From NCBI GenBank assembly GCA_963808815.1, contig CAWEGI010000018.1:1-64000 (forward strand): a DNA stretch of 64,000 nucleotides. The letters are read 5' to 3'. The DNA is from DATBLE01 sp963808815 (GTDB taxonomy: Bacteria; Actinomycetota; Thermoleophilia; Gaiellales; Gaiellaceae). The translations under genes and the position numbers were made by a program. Within the stretch, counting starts at the first letter, position 1, and the number at the start of each line of letters is the position of its first letter. A model generated the notes under the pieces. It saw nothing but the letters and a program-made list of their open reading frames with translations. It did not search any database and was not told the DNA's origin. Of this stretch, positions 17,320 through 27,208 are shown one piece after another.

Positions 17320-17553
17320 CTAGTAGCCGCCGAGACGGCCGTACACGTCGGCCAGCTCGCGAACGGAGCCGATCAGCCGCTCGCGGTCCGAGGCCGGGAG
17401 ATCCTCCGAGGCGAGCAGCCTGCGCTCCACGTCGGCGAGGTCGATTCCCGGGCGGATGCTCGCCGGGGCGAGCAGCGGGGACCGGCTGACGGCGTCGACC
17501 AGATCCCACTTGTGCTCGTGCTCCATCGGGGAGATCAATGATTCCATACCCAT
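17320..17553 (-). CDS. small conserved acidic protein
   Basis: A 77-residue protein, acidic and helical (EHEHKWDLVDAVSRSPLLAP...LADVERRLLASEDL). No known domain. Two adjacent starts (17553 and 17547) share the GGAGAAAGG ribosome binding site; the second gives better spacing for AAAGG. It ends next to the convergent M23 peptidase gene and follows the large secreted protein, from which it is separated by about 50 bp. Confidence 0.65.
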   Translation of the reverse strand: MGMESLISPMEHEHKWDLVDAVSRSPLLAPASIRPGIDLADVERRLLASEDLPASDRERLIGSVRELADVYGRLGGY

Positions 17554-17600
17554 CCTTTCTCCGAACTCCCTGAAACGGGTGAATGTGAACGATTCATCGG

Positions 17601-20110
17601 TTACGACCCAACGGGTGCGGCGATGTAGATGTGCACGGCCATCGGCGCGAAACGATCGGTGAAAGTATCCCCGTCGCTGTTCACGCGCCGCCCCTCTCCC
17701 ATCACGCTCAGGGGACGGCCGTTCAGGGCCGGGATGGTCATCTTCGCGTTCACCGCCGACCAGCCCGAGTTGACGGCGAACACGTACAGCGCGCCCGCCC
17801 AGCTGCGGACGCTGAGCTGGACCCGCTGGCTGGCGGCGGCCTGGCCGGCCAGGTAGGTCACGGGGCCGAGCCGGGCGACGTCGCGAGCGACTCCGGAGAT
17901 CACCTTGTTCATCCCGGGGTCCCACGAGGCGGGCCAGAAGCCGAGGCCGTGTGCACCGCCGGCGATCGCGAGCCACGACTCGGCGCGGACGGTCGCCGGG
18001 GTCACCGAGTTCGCTCCGTGGCACTTCCAGTCGTTCGCCTCGATCCACTGGAACGTCGGCTTGCCGGCCGCGAGGTTGACGAGCTCGCGCTGTGCGTAGA
18101 AGACGTCGGCCATCCGCTCCGGCTTGCACCACTCCTGGAGCGGATAGAGATCGAAACCGACGACGTCGGCCTTTGCGATCAGCGGCGGGTAGATCGCCCG
18201 GCCCCACGGCAGCGCGGCGGCGCCCGTGTAGAAGTGGTTGGTGAGGGTCAGGAAGGACAGGCCCGGCACTCCCGGAGGCGGGCCGGGCAGCGCCGACGCC
18301 GCGACGTTGTCGCCGTCAGGCTCGTCACGCTGGAACCAGCCGATGATCCCGTCGCCCGTCCCGGCGTGGCCGCCGGCGATGCCGGCGGAGAACGCCGCGC
18401 CGCCGAGGGCATTCAGCTGGCTCTGGAACGTCCCGCATGCGTTCAGCGCGAAGAGGTTGATGCCCGACGCCAGCGCGGCCGCGTACTGGTACGGACACAC
18501 CGAGTACAGCATCATCGGGAAGTACGGCTGCCCGTCGAGCAGCACGGCGCCGCTGTTGCGGTCGATCCCCACCGAGGGGCGTGGCGGGGATTCCCGGGGT
18601 GCGGACGTCGAGTGTCGCCTGTGCGCGCTGGCCGTCGTCCGAGACCGCGTTGACCCAGACCCGGTAGCTGGAGCTCGAGTCGAGCGCGCTCAGAGCGGCG
18701 GTCGAGCCGTCGGCGCCCGAGGCGGGCGTGGCCCACACGGTCGGCACGCCGAAATCAACGAGCCCGTACGAGACCTGCACGCTGGCTGGGATCGAGGTGC
18801 GCCAGCCGACCGTCGCGCCGAAGGCTGCTACCGAGGTCGCGCGCAGGTCGCTGATCTGGAGCGACTGCTGAGCGGGCATCTTCACCGCGGCCGGCCGCGG
18901 CGGGACGCCTGTCGACGAGAACGCGGAGCAGTCGATGGACCGTGCGTTGACTTCGCCCGCCGCCTGGCGAAGGGCCTGGTAGGCGGCTTTCGGCTGGCCG
19001 TCGGGCCAGAAGACGCCCGACTGCCAGCCCGCCAGATCGCGCTCGTCGTAGAGATGGAAATTGAAGTACGCGCCGACCGCCGGCTGGCAGTAGGCGACGC
19101 GGATCGCGTCCTCGAGCTGCACCGGCTGGTCGACGCCGGGGCCCTCGCCGCGGTCGGACGCCTCCTGCGCTGACCAGGACGGCACCGGGTTCGGGTCGGT
19201 CTCGTTTCCGGAGAACCCGATCCGGCCGGGATCCGGCCGCGTCTGGTAGCCCTGCCCCAGGTACCAGATGCGCGTCGAGCCCTGGCCGGGGACCGGCTGC
19301 GCCGTGCCACGGAAGGCGCTCCCCAGCACGGCCATCAGCGTCGAATAGTCGCCGAGCGAGATCGCGGAGGAGCCCGGGTGCTTCGTCCACGGCCGTTCCG
19401 CGGAGCTCGCGGGATGCGGGACGTAGCCAAGCGTGTCGAAGATCGGCTTCGTCCGGCGGCTCGCACGGAAGGCGGCTGCAAGCTTGGAGAACCAGTCGGC
19501 GGGCGGGTGCCACGCGAGCGTGAAGGCGCCCGGCGTGTCGGAGCTCTTGGAGAGGGCGACCGCGATCACGTTCGCGCTGCGTGCGGACGGCGTGCGCCGC
19601 GTCGTAGCAGGTCGCGAGCAGCGCCTCGTAGTCGGCCGGCGCGACGCTCTTGCCGTTCGCGTCGAACTGGGGCGTCCAGAACGTCCCGTCGTTCGGGTCG
19701 TCCCAGATGGCCACGTCGTCGATCTCGGGATTGTCGCGGAGCAGGTCGGCGACGAACGAGCAGTACTGGGCGCGGGCGTCGTCGGTTCGCGGTGCGTCCT
19801 GGGCGCGGCCGTAGACGCTGGCGACGACGCGGATGCCCCACGAGTCGAGCACCATCCGCTGGAGCGCGAGCTGGAAGGAGGCGGGAACCTGCGACTCGCC
19901 CGGCTTCCACTGGAGCGTCACCCGCACCGACTTCAGGCCGAGGGTGCGCGCGACGGAGGCCGTCTGCTGCGAGTTGCCCCAGAGGAACGCGTCCTCCTCG
20001 GCTCCGACGAAGAAGCTCCGGGTCGCCGCCGGAGTCGCGGCAGCGTGGACGGCCGCCGCGAACGCGACGGCCGCCGTCAGCGCGAGCAGCCTGCTGCCGA
20101 GGCGGGGCAT
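17601..20110 (-). CDS. large secreted glycoside-hydrolase-like protein (two frame breaks)
   Basis: Exported protein of about 835 residues read across two frame breaks, near 19585 and 18565. It starts at ATG 20110 with a signal peptide (MPRLGSRLLALTAAVAFAAAV). The first module resembles a TIM-barrel glycoside hydrolase (VRVTLQWKPG, IDDVAIWDDPND, FNFHLYDERDLAGWQ). It is followed by a fibronectin-III-like domain (QISDLRATSVAAFGATVGWRT...YRVWVNAVSDDG) and a second barrel-like module (GIIGWFQRDEPDGDN, VVGFDLYPLQEW, PTFQWIEANDW). Both breaks lie between intact homologous segments, so they are more likely indels than decay. Putative extracellular polysaccharide-active protein; substrate unknown. Confidence 0.65.
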
Positions 20111-20181
20111 CTCTTCTTCATCGGCAAACGGGTCGCGAGGTTGAGTGACCGGCGTCCCCGGCTCCGCATAGAGTCGGCCGG

Positions 20182-20709
20182 GTGCGCGGACTCGGTCTGC
20201 TCCTCCTGGGGCTCGCGCTCGGTTGGACGATCGCGGCGGCGGCGCTCTTCGTCTGGCCTCCCCGGCACGCGGCGGCACGTGCCGACGCGGTCGTCGTACT
20301 GGCCGGCGGCCGAGGGCCTCGCCTGGCGAAAGGGGTCGAGCTAGTCCGCCGCGGCGTCGCCCCCGTGCTGGTCGTCTCCGACGGCTGGTCGCCGACCTGG
20401 CCGGAGGCCAACCGGTTGTGCGCGGGCCGCCCGGCGCCGGTCGCGGTCGCCTGCTTTCACCCGGCCCCGTACAGCACTCGCGGGGAGGCGGAGGCCTTCG
20501 CCCGCCTGGCCGACCGCCGTGGCTGGAGGTCGGTCGTGGTGGTCAGCTCCCGCTACCACCTGCTGCGGGCGCGGATGCTGTTCGAACGCTGCTACGACGG
20601 CAAGGTGGAGACGGCAGCCTCGAACGGCACGCTCCTGGGCCGAATCCTGGCAGCCCCGATCGAAACGGTGAAGCTCGGCTACGCCCTCTTGCTCAAGAGA
20701 GGGTGTTAG
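20182..20709 (+). CDS. DUF218 (YdcF/SanA-like) membrane protein
   Basis: A 175-residue protein with one N-terminal transmembrane segment (LGLLLLGLALGWTIAAAALFVW) and a DUF218 domain: DAVVVLAGGRGPRLAKGVEL, then VLVVSDGW, and the motif RSVVVVSSRYHLLRARMLFERCY. The family is linked to envelope integrity and vancomycin sensitivity in other bacteria, mechanism unresolved. Start GTG 20182, divergent from the secreted protein at 20110. Confidence 0.85.
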   Translation: MRGLGLLLLGLALGWTIAAAALFVWPPRHAAARADAVVVLAGGRGPRLAKGVELVRRGVAPVLVVSDGWSPTWPEANRLCAGRPAPVAVACFHPAPYSTRGEAEAFARLADRRGWRSVVVVSSRYHLLRARMLFERCYDGKVETAASNGTLLGRILAAPIETVKLGYALLLKRGC

Positions 20710-20830
20710 CGCGTTCGCCGCCGCGACCGACCTGGCGGGCGCGGCTCACGACCGCTTCTCGGTCAGCCGCGGATGCGAGCGAACGGTGCGCAAAGGAGGG
20801 GTCCGTGGCGGAACCTTGGTTCCCCCGCGT

Positions 20831-21136
20831 CTAGTCGCCCCAGTCGAAGTCGCGGGAGCGACCCCAGAGGCTCTGGTCGGGATCGACGTGCTCGAGCGTC
20901 TCCTCGCCCGGCCAGGGATGCACCACCGCCGCGACCTCGACGACCGGCTCCACGCCGTCCATGGTCTCCTCCAGCCGGGCCTGCTCCTCCGACTTGAAGA
21001 GTGGATGGTTGTCGAACGGATCCTCGAGCTCGTAGCTCGAGAGCGGCATGGCACCTTCGAGCTCCGAGTTGCGGCGCCTGAGCTCGAGATGCTCCTGAAT
21101 CACCTGACTGAAAAGCGACGTCGTCTCGACCGGCAT
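20831..21136 (-). CDS. small conserved acidic protein, unknown
   Basis: A 101-residue acidic protein with an N-terminal helix that looks coiled (LFSQVIQEHLELRRRNSELE) and a negatively charged C-terminal half rich in D, E and W (DPDQSLWGRSRDFDWGD). ATG 21136 has GGAGG 5 nt upstream. No domain recognised. The upstream region 21137-21225 is lower in GC and probably holds its promoter. Confidence 0.7.
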   Translation of the reverse strand: MPVETTSLFSQVIQEHLELRRRNSELEGAMPLSSYELEDPFDNHPLFKSEEQARLEETMDGVEPVVEVAAVVHPWPGEETLEHVDPDQSLWGRSRDFDWGD

Positions 21137-21226
21137 ACGAACCTCCATTGGCGGGATCGATGATCGGTGCGGGATTGTAACGGAATTGTTTGGGCGCGAG
21201 TGGCTCAACTGTAGGCCTGAAAGCGG

Positions 21227-21445
21227 ATGGACGTGTCCGTATGTGAGGATGGAGGTGTGCCGAGATTGCGTCGAACCGGAAGCGCCGTCGGACTCGCGTT
21301 CGCGGCCTACGACGTCTGGCTCCGCCTTTCGCCGCGCCAGCGCCAGGCCCTCCTCATGCACGCGAGGCGGTACGGCCCGCTGATCGCAGCCCGGATGGCC
21401 CGGTCCGCGAAGGACGCGGCGGCGTCCCGCACGAGGAAGGACTAG
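21227..21445 (+). CDS. small basic protein, unknown
   Basis: A 72-residue frame with a hydrophobic/amphipathic centre (VGLAFAAYDVWLRLSPRQRQ) and a basic C-terminus (KDAAASRTRKD). Start uncertain: ATG 21227 or GTG 21257; neither has a good ribosome binding site. It ends just before the convergent sucA gene. Confidence 0.45.
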   Translation: MDVSVCEDGGVPRLRRTGSAVGLAFAAYDVWLRLSPRQRQALLMHARRYGPLIAARMARSAKDAAASRTRKD

Positions 21446-21448
21446 CGG

Positions 21449-24284
21449 CTACCCCAGCGCCTGGCGAGCGATCCGGTCCTGCTCGCGGAGGTGCGCGGTC
21501 GGGTACCCCTCGCTGGGGCTCGCGCGCCAGGGCCGGCCGACGTAGCGAAGCGGAACGCCGGACGGCAGCGCCTCCTCCAGGCGGTGCCGGATCGAGCGCC
21601 ACGCGCCCATGTTCTGCGGCTCCTCCTGCGCCCAGACGACCTCGGCCAGATCCGGGTAGGAAGCGACGAGCGCCGCGAGCTCGGCCTTCGGGAAGGGATA
21701 CAGCTGCTCGAGACGGCCGACGGCGACTTTCTCGGCGTCGGCGCGCAGCTCGTGCCCGGCGATGTCGTAGTAGACCTTGCCCGAGCAGAGGACGAGCCGG
21801 CGCGTGCGGTCACGATCGGCGCCGGCGTCGCCGATCACCGGCTGGAACGAGCCATCGGCCAGGTCGGCGAGCGTCGAGGCCGCCTCGCGGAGACGGAGCA
21901 GGCCCTTCGGCGTCATCACCACCAGCGGGCGCGCCACAGGGTCGAGCGCCTGGCGGCGGAGGAGATGGAAGAACTGCGCGGCGGTGGACGGGTTGACGAC
22001 CCGGATGTTGTCCTCGGCGGTCGACTGCAGGAAGCGCTCGAGCCGGGCGCTGGAGTGCTCCGGGCCGTTTCCCTCGTAGCCGTGCGGAAGAAGCAGGACG
22101 AGGCGAAGGGTCTCGCTCCACTTCGAGAGCCCTGCGACCACGAACTGGTCGAGGATGACCTGCGCCCCGTTGACGAAGTCGCCGAACTGCGCCTCCCAGA
22201 GCACGAGCGCCTCCGGCGCCGCGATCGAATAGCCGTACTCGAACCCGACCGCGGCGTATTCGGACAGCGGCGAGTTGTGCACCTCGAACGACGCCGACGC
22301 CGCCTCCAGATGCTGCATCGGCGCAAAACGCTCGCCGGTGTTCGCATCGTGCAGAACGAGGTGGCGATGCGAGAACGTGCCGCGCTCGCTGTCCTGACCG
22401 GTCAGTCGGATCGGGATGCCCTCGACGAGCAAGCTGGCAAACGCGAGCGACTCGGCCTGGCCCCAGTCGATCCCGCCTTCGTCGAGTGCAACCGCCCTGC
22501 GCTGCAGCTGCTTCGCGAGCTTCGGATGTACCGTGAAGTGCTCGGGGACGGAGACGAGCTCACGGTCGAGCTCGCGCAGCCGGTCTGCGCCGATCGCGGT
22601 GACGATCCGGTCCGACCCGGCGACCGCCTGACTGCGCACCGGCGGCCCCGCCTCGGCGGGTGCCTCGTGCCCGAACGTTCCCTTCAGCCGCTCGTGAGCG
22701 GCCCGCAACATCTCCTCGACATGGCGCTCGAGCGTCGCGGCGCCCCCGGAGTCGATCACTCCCTCTTCCACCAGCCTGCCGGCGAACTGCTCCCGGACAG
22801 TTGGATGAGCGGCGATGCGGTGCGCCATCAGCGGCTGCGTGTAGGCCGGCTCGTCCTGCTCGTTGTGCCCGAACCGCCTGTAGCCGACGAGGTCGACGAC
22901 TACGTCATGCCCGAACCGGCGCCGGAACGCGAGCGCGAGCCTGATCGCAGAGATGGCCGCCTCCGGGTCGTCGGCGTTCACGTGGATGATCGGGATGTCG
23001 AAGCCCTTGGCGAGGTCGCTGGAGTAGCGCGTCGACCTGGCTTCGGCCGGATCGGTGGTGAAGCCGATCTGGTTGTTCGCGATCAGGTGGAGCGTCCCGC
23101 CCGTCGTGTAGCCGGCGAGGCCCTCGACGTTGAGCGTCTCGGCGACGACGCCCTGCCCCGCGAACGACGCGTCCCCGTGGATCAGGATCGGCAGCGCCAC
23201 GCCGGGGTCGTGCACGCCCGCCCGGGTCGAGCGGTCGGTCTGCTCTGCACGGGTGCGGCCCTCGACCACGGGGTCGACCGCCTCGAGATGACTCGGGTTG
23301 GCGCAGAGGGTCACGGTGATCTCGCCGGACGTGGTCTTGCGGACACCTTCGGCGCCCAGGTGGTACTTGACGTCGCCCGAGCCGCCTTCGGGATCGGACG
23401 ACGACCGCCTCGATCGTCCGCTCTCCCTCGAACTCGCGCAGGATCGACTCGTAGGGCTGGCTGATCGTGTGAGCGAGGACGCTCAACCGGCCACGGTGCG
23501 CCATCCCGATCACGACCTCGTGCGCGCCGGCCTCGGCGACCAGCGCAATCGACTCGTCGAGCATCGGGACCATCACGTCGAGGCCCTCGATCGAGAACTG
23601 CTTCTGGCCGAGGAAGGCGCGGCGAAGGTAGCGCTCGAAGCCCTCGACCTCGGTCAGGCGCTCGAGCAGTCGGCGCTTCTCATCGGGCTCCAGCGGCTGG
23701 CGGTACTTCCCCGACTCGATCGCCTGCCGGAGCCAGACGCGGCGCTCGTGGTCGGAGATGTGCTCGATCTCGTACGCGATCGTGCCGCAGTAGGTGTCCC
23801 GCAGCCGCGGCAGGGCGTCGGCGAGGGTCTCGGCCGGGACGTAGAGGCGCAGCAGCGAAGCCGGGATGCGCGCCTGCAGCTCGGGCGTGAGCCTGGGGAT
23901 CAGCCGCTCGGGCTCGAGCGCGGGGTCGCCCACCGGCTCGGAGCCCAGCGGGTCGAGGTGTGCGGCGAGGTGGCCGTGCATGCGATAGGCCTTGACGAGC
24001 GCCATCGCGGCGGCGACGCCGCCCAGGAGCAGTTCGTCGGCAGCAGGCGCGGCCGACGGCTGGGTAGGCGCCGTGACCGCGGCGGCGCCGTTGCCGTCCT
24101 GGGCTGCCGGCGTAGCCACGCGGGCGCGCTCGAGCAGCCGCGCGAGGCCGGGGAGACTTCCGAGCGTGTCGCTTGCGTCCGCCTCGAAGAGGGCGCGCCA
24201 CTCGGACGGGACCGAGTCCGGGTTCTCGAGGTACTGCTCGAGGATCGTGCTCGCGTACCCCGCGTTCAGGCCGTCGACTTCCAT
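21449..24284 (-). CDS. sucA: 2-oxoglutarate dehydrogenase E1 component (one frame break)
   Basis: A TPP-dependent decarboxylase of the TCA cycle, about 944 residues when read across a single break near 23400. The N-terminal E1o domain opens MEVDGLNAGYASTILEQYLEN, followed by an Ala/Pro linker, then the catalytic part: IGMAHRGRLSVLAHT, LCANPSHLEAVDPVVEG, ILIHGDASFAGQGVV, LIANNQIGFTTDP, and the TPP-binding region YRRFGHNEQDEPAYTQP. The length matches classic SucA, without the extra E2 domain found in mycobacterial Kgd. At the break, an extra base in the run of GTC repeats would restore the frame (TIEAVV to SSDPEGGSGDVKYH). Probably a sequencing error. Confidence 0.9.
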
Positions 24285-24329
24285 CGCTTCTTCTTTTGTA
24301 CCAACCGCCTCATCCCTACCGGGAGCGTC

Positions 24330-24629
24330 TTAGAACAGGGGGCGCTCGGTGATGACAGCGACGACCATCCCGAGCAGCCAGCCTGCGCCCGCGATCGCAG
24401 TGGCGGCGGCGGCCAGCTTCCGGTGGCGACCGCCGATTCCGGCGGCGATCAGCGCGAGGACCACGGCGGCGATGCCGATGCGGACGGGCCGCATCTGCAC
24501 GTCCGTCCCGGCGATCGTCACGTGCAGATCGGTCGCGCAGAGGAACGCGAGGAAGATCGCGGTCGCGGACATCAACCCCGAGAGGGTGTCCACCCGATCG
24601 CGGTTGGCCGAGACTTCTGGCGTGCTCAC
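24330..24629 (-). CDS. small three-helix membrane protein
   Basis: A 99-residue protein with three transmembrane segments (LMSATAIFLAFLCATDL, IGIAAVVLALIAAGIGG, LAAAATAIAGAGWLLGMVV). GTG 24629 overlaps the upstream gene's stop by 4 nt. No known domain. Its position just downstream of another membrane protein suggests they act together. Confidence 0.7.
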   Translation of the reverse strand: MSTPEVSANRDRVDTLSGLMSATAIFLAFLCATDLHVTIAGTDVQMRPVRIGIAAVVLALIAAGIGGRHRKLAAAATAIAGAGWLLGMVVAVITERPLF

Positions 24630-24880
24630 CGCGGCGCCTCCACCCGCGCGACCTTGCGCCGGTACCCGCGCGAGGGGGAGCCGTGTGGTCCACGATCCGA
24701 CCTCGGCGGCCGTGCCCGCGAGAACCGCCAGCCCGGCGGAGGTTCCGGCTCGGCCCGAGCCGTCTTCATCGCGGGCTCCGGTGGCCGGGGCTCGGAGCGA
24801 ATCGCCCACCACACCACGAGGCAGAGGTAGACGACCGGGATCTTGAGGATGACCAGCATCCAGATCAACTCCCAGGTCAC
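24626..24880 (-). CDS. small single-pass membrane protein
   Basis: An 84-residue protein: one N-terminal transmembrane segment (LIWMLVILKIPVVYLCLVVWW) followed by a Pro/Arg-rich cytoplasmic tail. ATG 24880. It is coupled to the three-helix protein by a GTGA overlap. Function unknown. Confidence 0.7.
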   Translation of the reverse strand: MTWELIWMLVILKIPVVYLCLVVWWAIRSEPRPPEPAMKTARAEPEPPPGWRFSRARPPRSDRGPHGSPSRGYRRKVARVEAPR

Positions 24881-24980
24881 TCGGCCATTCTAGGCGATCG
24901 ACTGCGCGTGGTCGCCGCGGAGATTCGGATGTCCTCGAATGCGCTCATCGCTGACCGGTTTCGTGCCGATAAGCCTGACC

Positions 24981-25325
24981 ATGACCCGTGTCTTCGGCCT
25001 GGTGTCCGTGCTCGCGGCACTCTTTGCCGGCGTCTATCTCTACGCGGCACAGACCCGCGACGCCGGGCCAACGTCACGCTCCGTGACGAGCGCAGAGGCG
25101 CGTGCGGAGACGACCGCTGCCGCGACGAACTTCCAGGGGGTCGCCGCATCGCTCCAGGCGTGGTTCGCCGAGAACGGGACCTACGCGGGTGCCGGCCTGC
25201 CTCCAGGGTCTGGCGTCGTGCTCGCCCGGGCCGACACGAGTGGTTATTGCCTCCAGACGACCGCCGGCGCCGTCGTCGAGCACGAGGTCGGCCCCGGCGG
25301 CCAGCCGCAAGCCGGGCCGTGCTAG
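24981..25325 (+). CDS. pilin-like secreted/anchored small protein
   Basis: A 114-residue protein with an N-terminal hydrophobic helix (VFGLVSVLAALFAGVYLYAAQ), a helical spine (ATNFQGVAASLQAWFAENG) and a small C-terminal beta domain with two Cys (SGYCLQTTAG...PGPC-like end) that could form a disulfide. The layout is like a type IV pseudopilin, but no prepilin peptidase site (G/E at +1/+5) is clear. Convergent with the TOMM permease gene. Confidence 0.6.
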   Translation: MTRVFGLVSVLAALFAGVYLYAAQTRDAGPTSRSVTSAEARAETTAAATNFQGVAASLQAWFAENGTYAGAGLPPGSGVVLARADTSGYCLQTTAGAVVEHEVGPGGQPQAGPC

Positions 25326-25350
25326 CTCGATCCGCCGATTTCACCCACGC

Positions 25351-26079
25351 TCAGCCATAGCGCCTCCCTTCGTCGCGTCGATACCCCCAGGCAGCCAGCG
25401 CGGCGAACGCCGCGCCCCACGCCAGAAGAAGCAGCCAGTCCCGGGGCCGCCAGAGCCTGCCCTCCGTCGCGCCCCACAGCACGTTCCCGAACTGCCGCGT
25501 CGGGACGAGCGGCGAGACGGACGCGACGGCAGACGGCAAATGGGCGGGAGTCGTCCAGAGGCCGCCGGCGAACGCCAGGACGAGGTAGAGGATGTTGGCC
25601 ACCGGCAGGGCCCCCCGTGGCGACGCCCAGTAGCCGAGCGCGATGCCCAGGAGCGCGAACGGGAGCGCGCCGAGCGCCAACGCGGCGACCAGCGCAGCCC
25701 AACGCAACGGCGACAGATGAGCGTCGGTGGTCGCGACGCCCGTCAGCGCGACCAGGCCCGCCGACACGAGCCCGAACAGCGTCCCGGACAACAACCGGCC
25801 GGCAAGGCGAACCCACGTCGGAACCGGCAGCGTGCGCAGGAAGCGCTCCCAGGGCGACTCACGCTCGGCGGCGATGCCCACGCCGAACTGGAAGAAGGCG
25901 ACGGCGAGGAGCGCAAACCCGGCAAAGGACGCGACCAGCAGCTTGGCGTTGCGATCCTCCCGAGAAGAGACGAACAGCAGGAAGAACAGCGCCGGAAACG
26001 CCAGCGTCGGGACGCTGAAGGCGGGGTAGCGAAGGAGCTCGAGCGTGATCGCACGCGCGTGGAGCAGCGTCAGCCTCAT
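25351..26079 (-). CDS. ABC-2 type permease of the TOMM exporter
   Basis: A 242-residue permease with six hydrophobic segments typical of ABC-2 exporters: FSVPTLAFPALFFLLFV, LLVASFAGFALLAVAFFQ, a helix near RLAGRLLSGTLFGLVSAG, WAALVAALALGALPFALLG, ALPVANILYLVLAFAGG and DWLLLLAWGAAFAALAAWG. It ends the TOMM operon and corresponds to SagH/SagI of streptolysin S. Only one permease is present, so it should work as a homodimer. ATG 26079 overlaps the ATPase stop by 4 nt (ATGA). Putative role: export of the mature peptide and/or self-immunity. Confidence 0.85.
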   Translation of the reverse strand: MRLTLLHARAITLELLRYPAFSVPTLAFPALFFLLFVSSREDRNAKLLVASFAGFALLAVAFFQFGVGIAAERESPWERFLRTLPVPTWVRLAGRLLSGTLFGLVSAGLVALTGVATTDAHLSPLRWAALVAALALGALPFALLGIALGYWASPRGALPVANILYLVLAFAGGLWTTPAHLPSAVASVSPLVPTRQFGNVLWGATEGRLWRPRDWLLLLAWGAAFAALAAWGYRRDEGRRYG

Positions 26080-26780
26080 CGGGCGCCTTTCGTGAGCGCC
26101 AGGAACGCATCTTCCAGCCTGCCTCCGTGAGCTTCCGCCAGCTGCCGGGGCGACCCCACGGCCGCGACCCTGCCGCGGGAGAGCAGGGCAACGCGCGAGG
26201 CCAACGCCTCGGCCTCTTCGAGGTAATGGGTCGTCAACAGGATCGTGCCGCCGGCCGCGGCGTATTCCTCGAGCTCGCTCCACACCGCGCGCCGAGCTTC
26301 GACGTCCAGACCGGTGGTCGGTTCGTCCAGGAAGACGGCGAGCGGGCTTCCGGCAAACGCCAGGGCAACCGAGAGTCGACGCCGCTCGCCGCCCGACAAG
26401 CCGCCGGCCTGTCGCCGCGCGCACTCGACCAGGCCAAACCGGCCGAGCAGATCAGCCGTCGCGACAGATGTGGCGAAGTGAGCCCGCACGAGATCGACGA
26501 TCTCCGAGACCCGAAGCGTGGGCGGAAATCCGGACTCCTGCGGCGTAACCCCGACAGCCATCCGCGAGGCCCTACGGCGAGGATCCGCCCCGAAGAGCTC
26601 CGCCCGGCCGACGTCGGGTCGGCGAAGACCGAGCATCAGCGAGAGCGCGGTGGTCTTGCCCGCGCCGTTCGGTCCGAGGAGCGCGAGGACCTCACCGCGC
26701 TCGAGCTCGAGATCGACGCCTTCGAGCGCGACCAGACCTCCGAAGCGCTTCGTCACACCTCTGAGCGCCGCCGCGATCAT
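26076..26780 (-). CDS. ABC transporter ATP-binding protein of the TOMM exporter
   Basis: A 234-residue ATPase: Walker A GPNGAGKTT, signature LSGGERRRLSVAL, Walker B LAVFLDEPTTGLD, H-loop LLTTHYLEE. The N-terminus (RGVTKRFGGLVALEGVDLELERGE) is typical of drug and bacteriocin exporters. It pairs with the adjacent permease; counterpart of SagG. ATG 26780 overlaps the CPBP protease stop (ATGA), part of the chain of coupled genes. Confidence 0.9.
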   Translation of the reverse strand: MIAAALRGVTKRFGGLVALEGVDLELERGEVLALLGPNGAGKTTALSLMLGLRRPDVGRAELFGADPRRRASRMAVGVTPQESGFPPTLRVSEIVDLVRAHFATSVATADLLGRFGLVECARRQAGGLSGGERRRLSVALAFAGSPLAVFLDEPTTGLDVEARRAVWSELEEYAAAGGTILLTTHYLEEAEALASRVALLSRGRVAAVGSPRQLAEAHGGRLEDAFLALTKGAR

Positions 26781-27208
26781 GGGCTGCGCACCCGTGCGCG
26801 TTCCGCCTGGACCGCCCAGTCCACGAGCAGGTTGTAGAAAGCGTGCGCGATCACCGCCGGGAGGAGCCCTCCGACGAGAAACGCAGCTCCGAACGCAGTG
26901 CCGGTGAGGCAGTGGACGGCGCACCGCCAACGCAGAAAGGACCAGTGCCAGATTGCGAACCCGGCGGACGATGCCGCCAGTGCCGGCAACGGCCCGACGA
27001 GGAGTCGGAGGCCGCCCAGCACGGCTCCCCGCCAAAACACTTCTTCGAGCGCAGCGGTCGTGCCCAGTGTGAGCCAGCGGACGGCCATCGCGCGCCCGAG
27101 CGGCTGCGGAAACGTACGCGGAAAGTGCCCTCCGCTGAGCAGCAGAAAGGTCGACGCGCCGGTGATCGGTCCGACGGCCACCCCGCTGAGCGCGAGGTCT
27201 GTCGTCAC
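26777..27208 (-). CDS. CPBP-family intramembrane protease (SagE-like)
   Basis: A 143-residue multi-pass protein with the three motifs of CAAX/bacteriocin-processing proteases: EEVFWRG (EExxxR), FAIWHW (FxxxH) and HAFYN (HxxxN-type). In streptolysin-S-type clusters SagE-like proteins of this family are proposed leader peptidases and/or immunity proteins, so this one may cut the precursor leader or protect the producer. GTG 27208 overlaps the dehydrogenase stop (GTGA). It is short for the family (usually 200 or more), with fewer N-terminal helices. Confidence 0.85.
   Translation of the reverse strand: MTTDLALSGVAVGPITGASTFLLLSGGHFPRTFPQPLGRAMAVRWLTLGTTAALEEVFWRGAVLGGLRLLVGPLPALAASSAGFAIWHWSFLRWRCAVHCLTGTAFGAAFLVGGLLPAVIAHAFYNLLVDWAVQAERARVRSP

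Noticed and set aside
20805..20833. Nine-codon frame (GTG 20805, VAEPWFPRV) after a perfect AAAGGAGG
   Set aside because: Too short to call; probably chance or a cut gene start, convergent with the gene ending at 20831.
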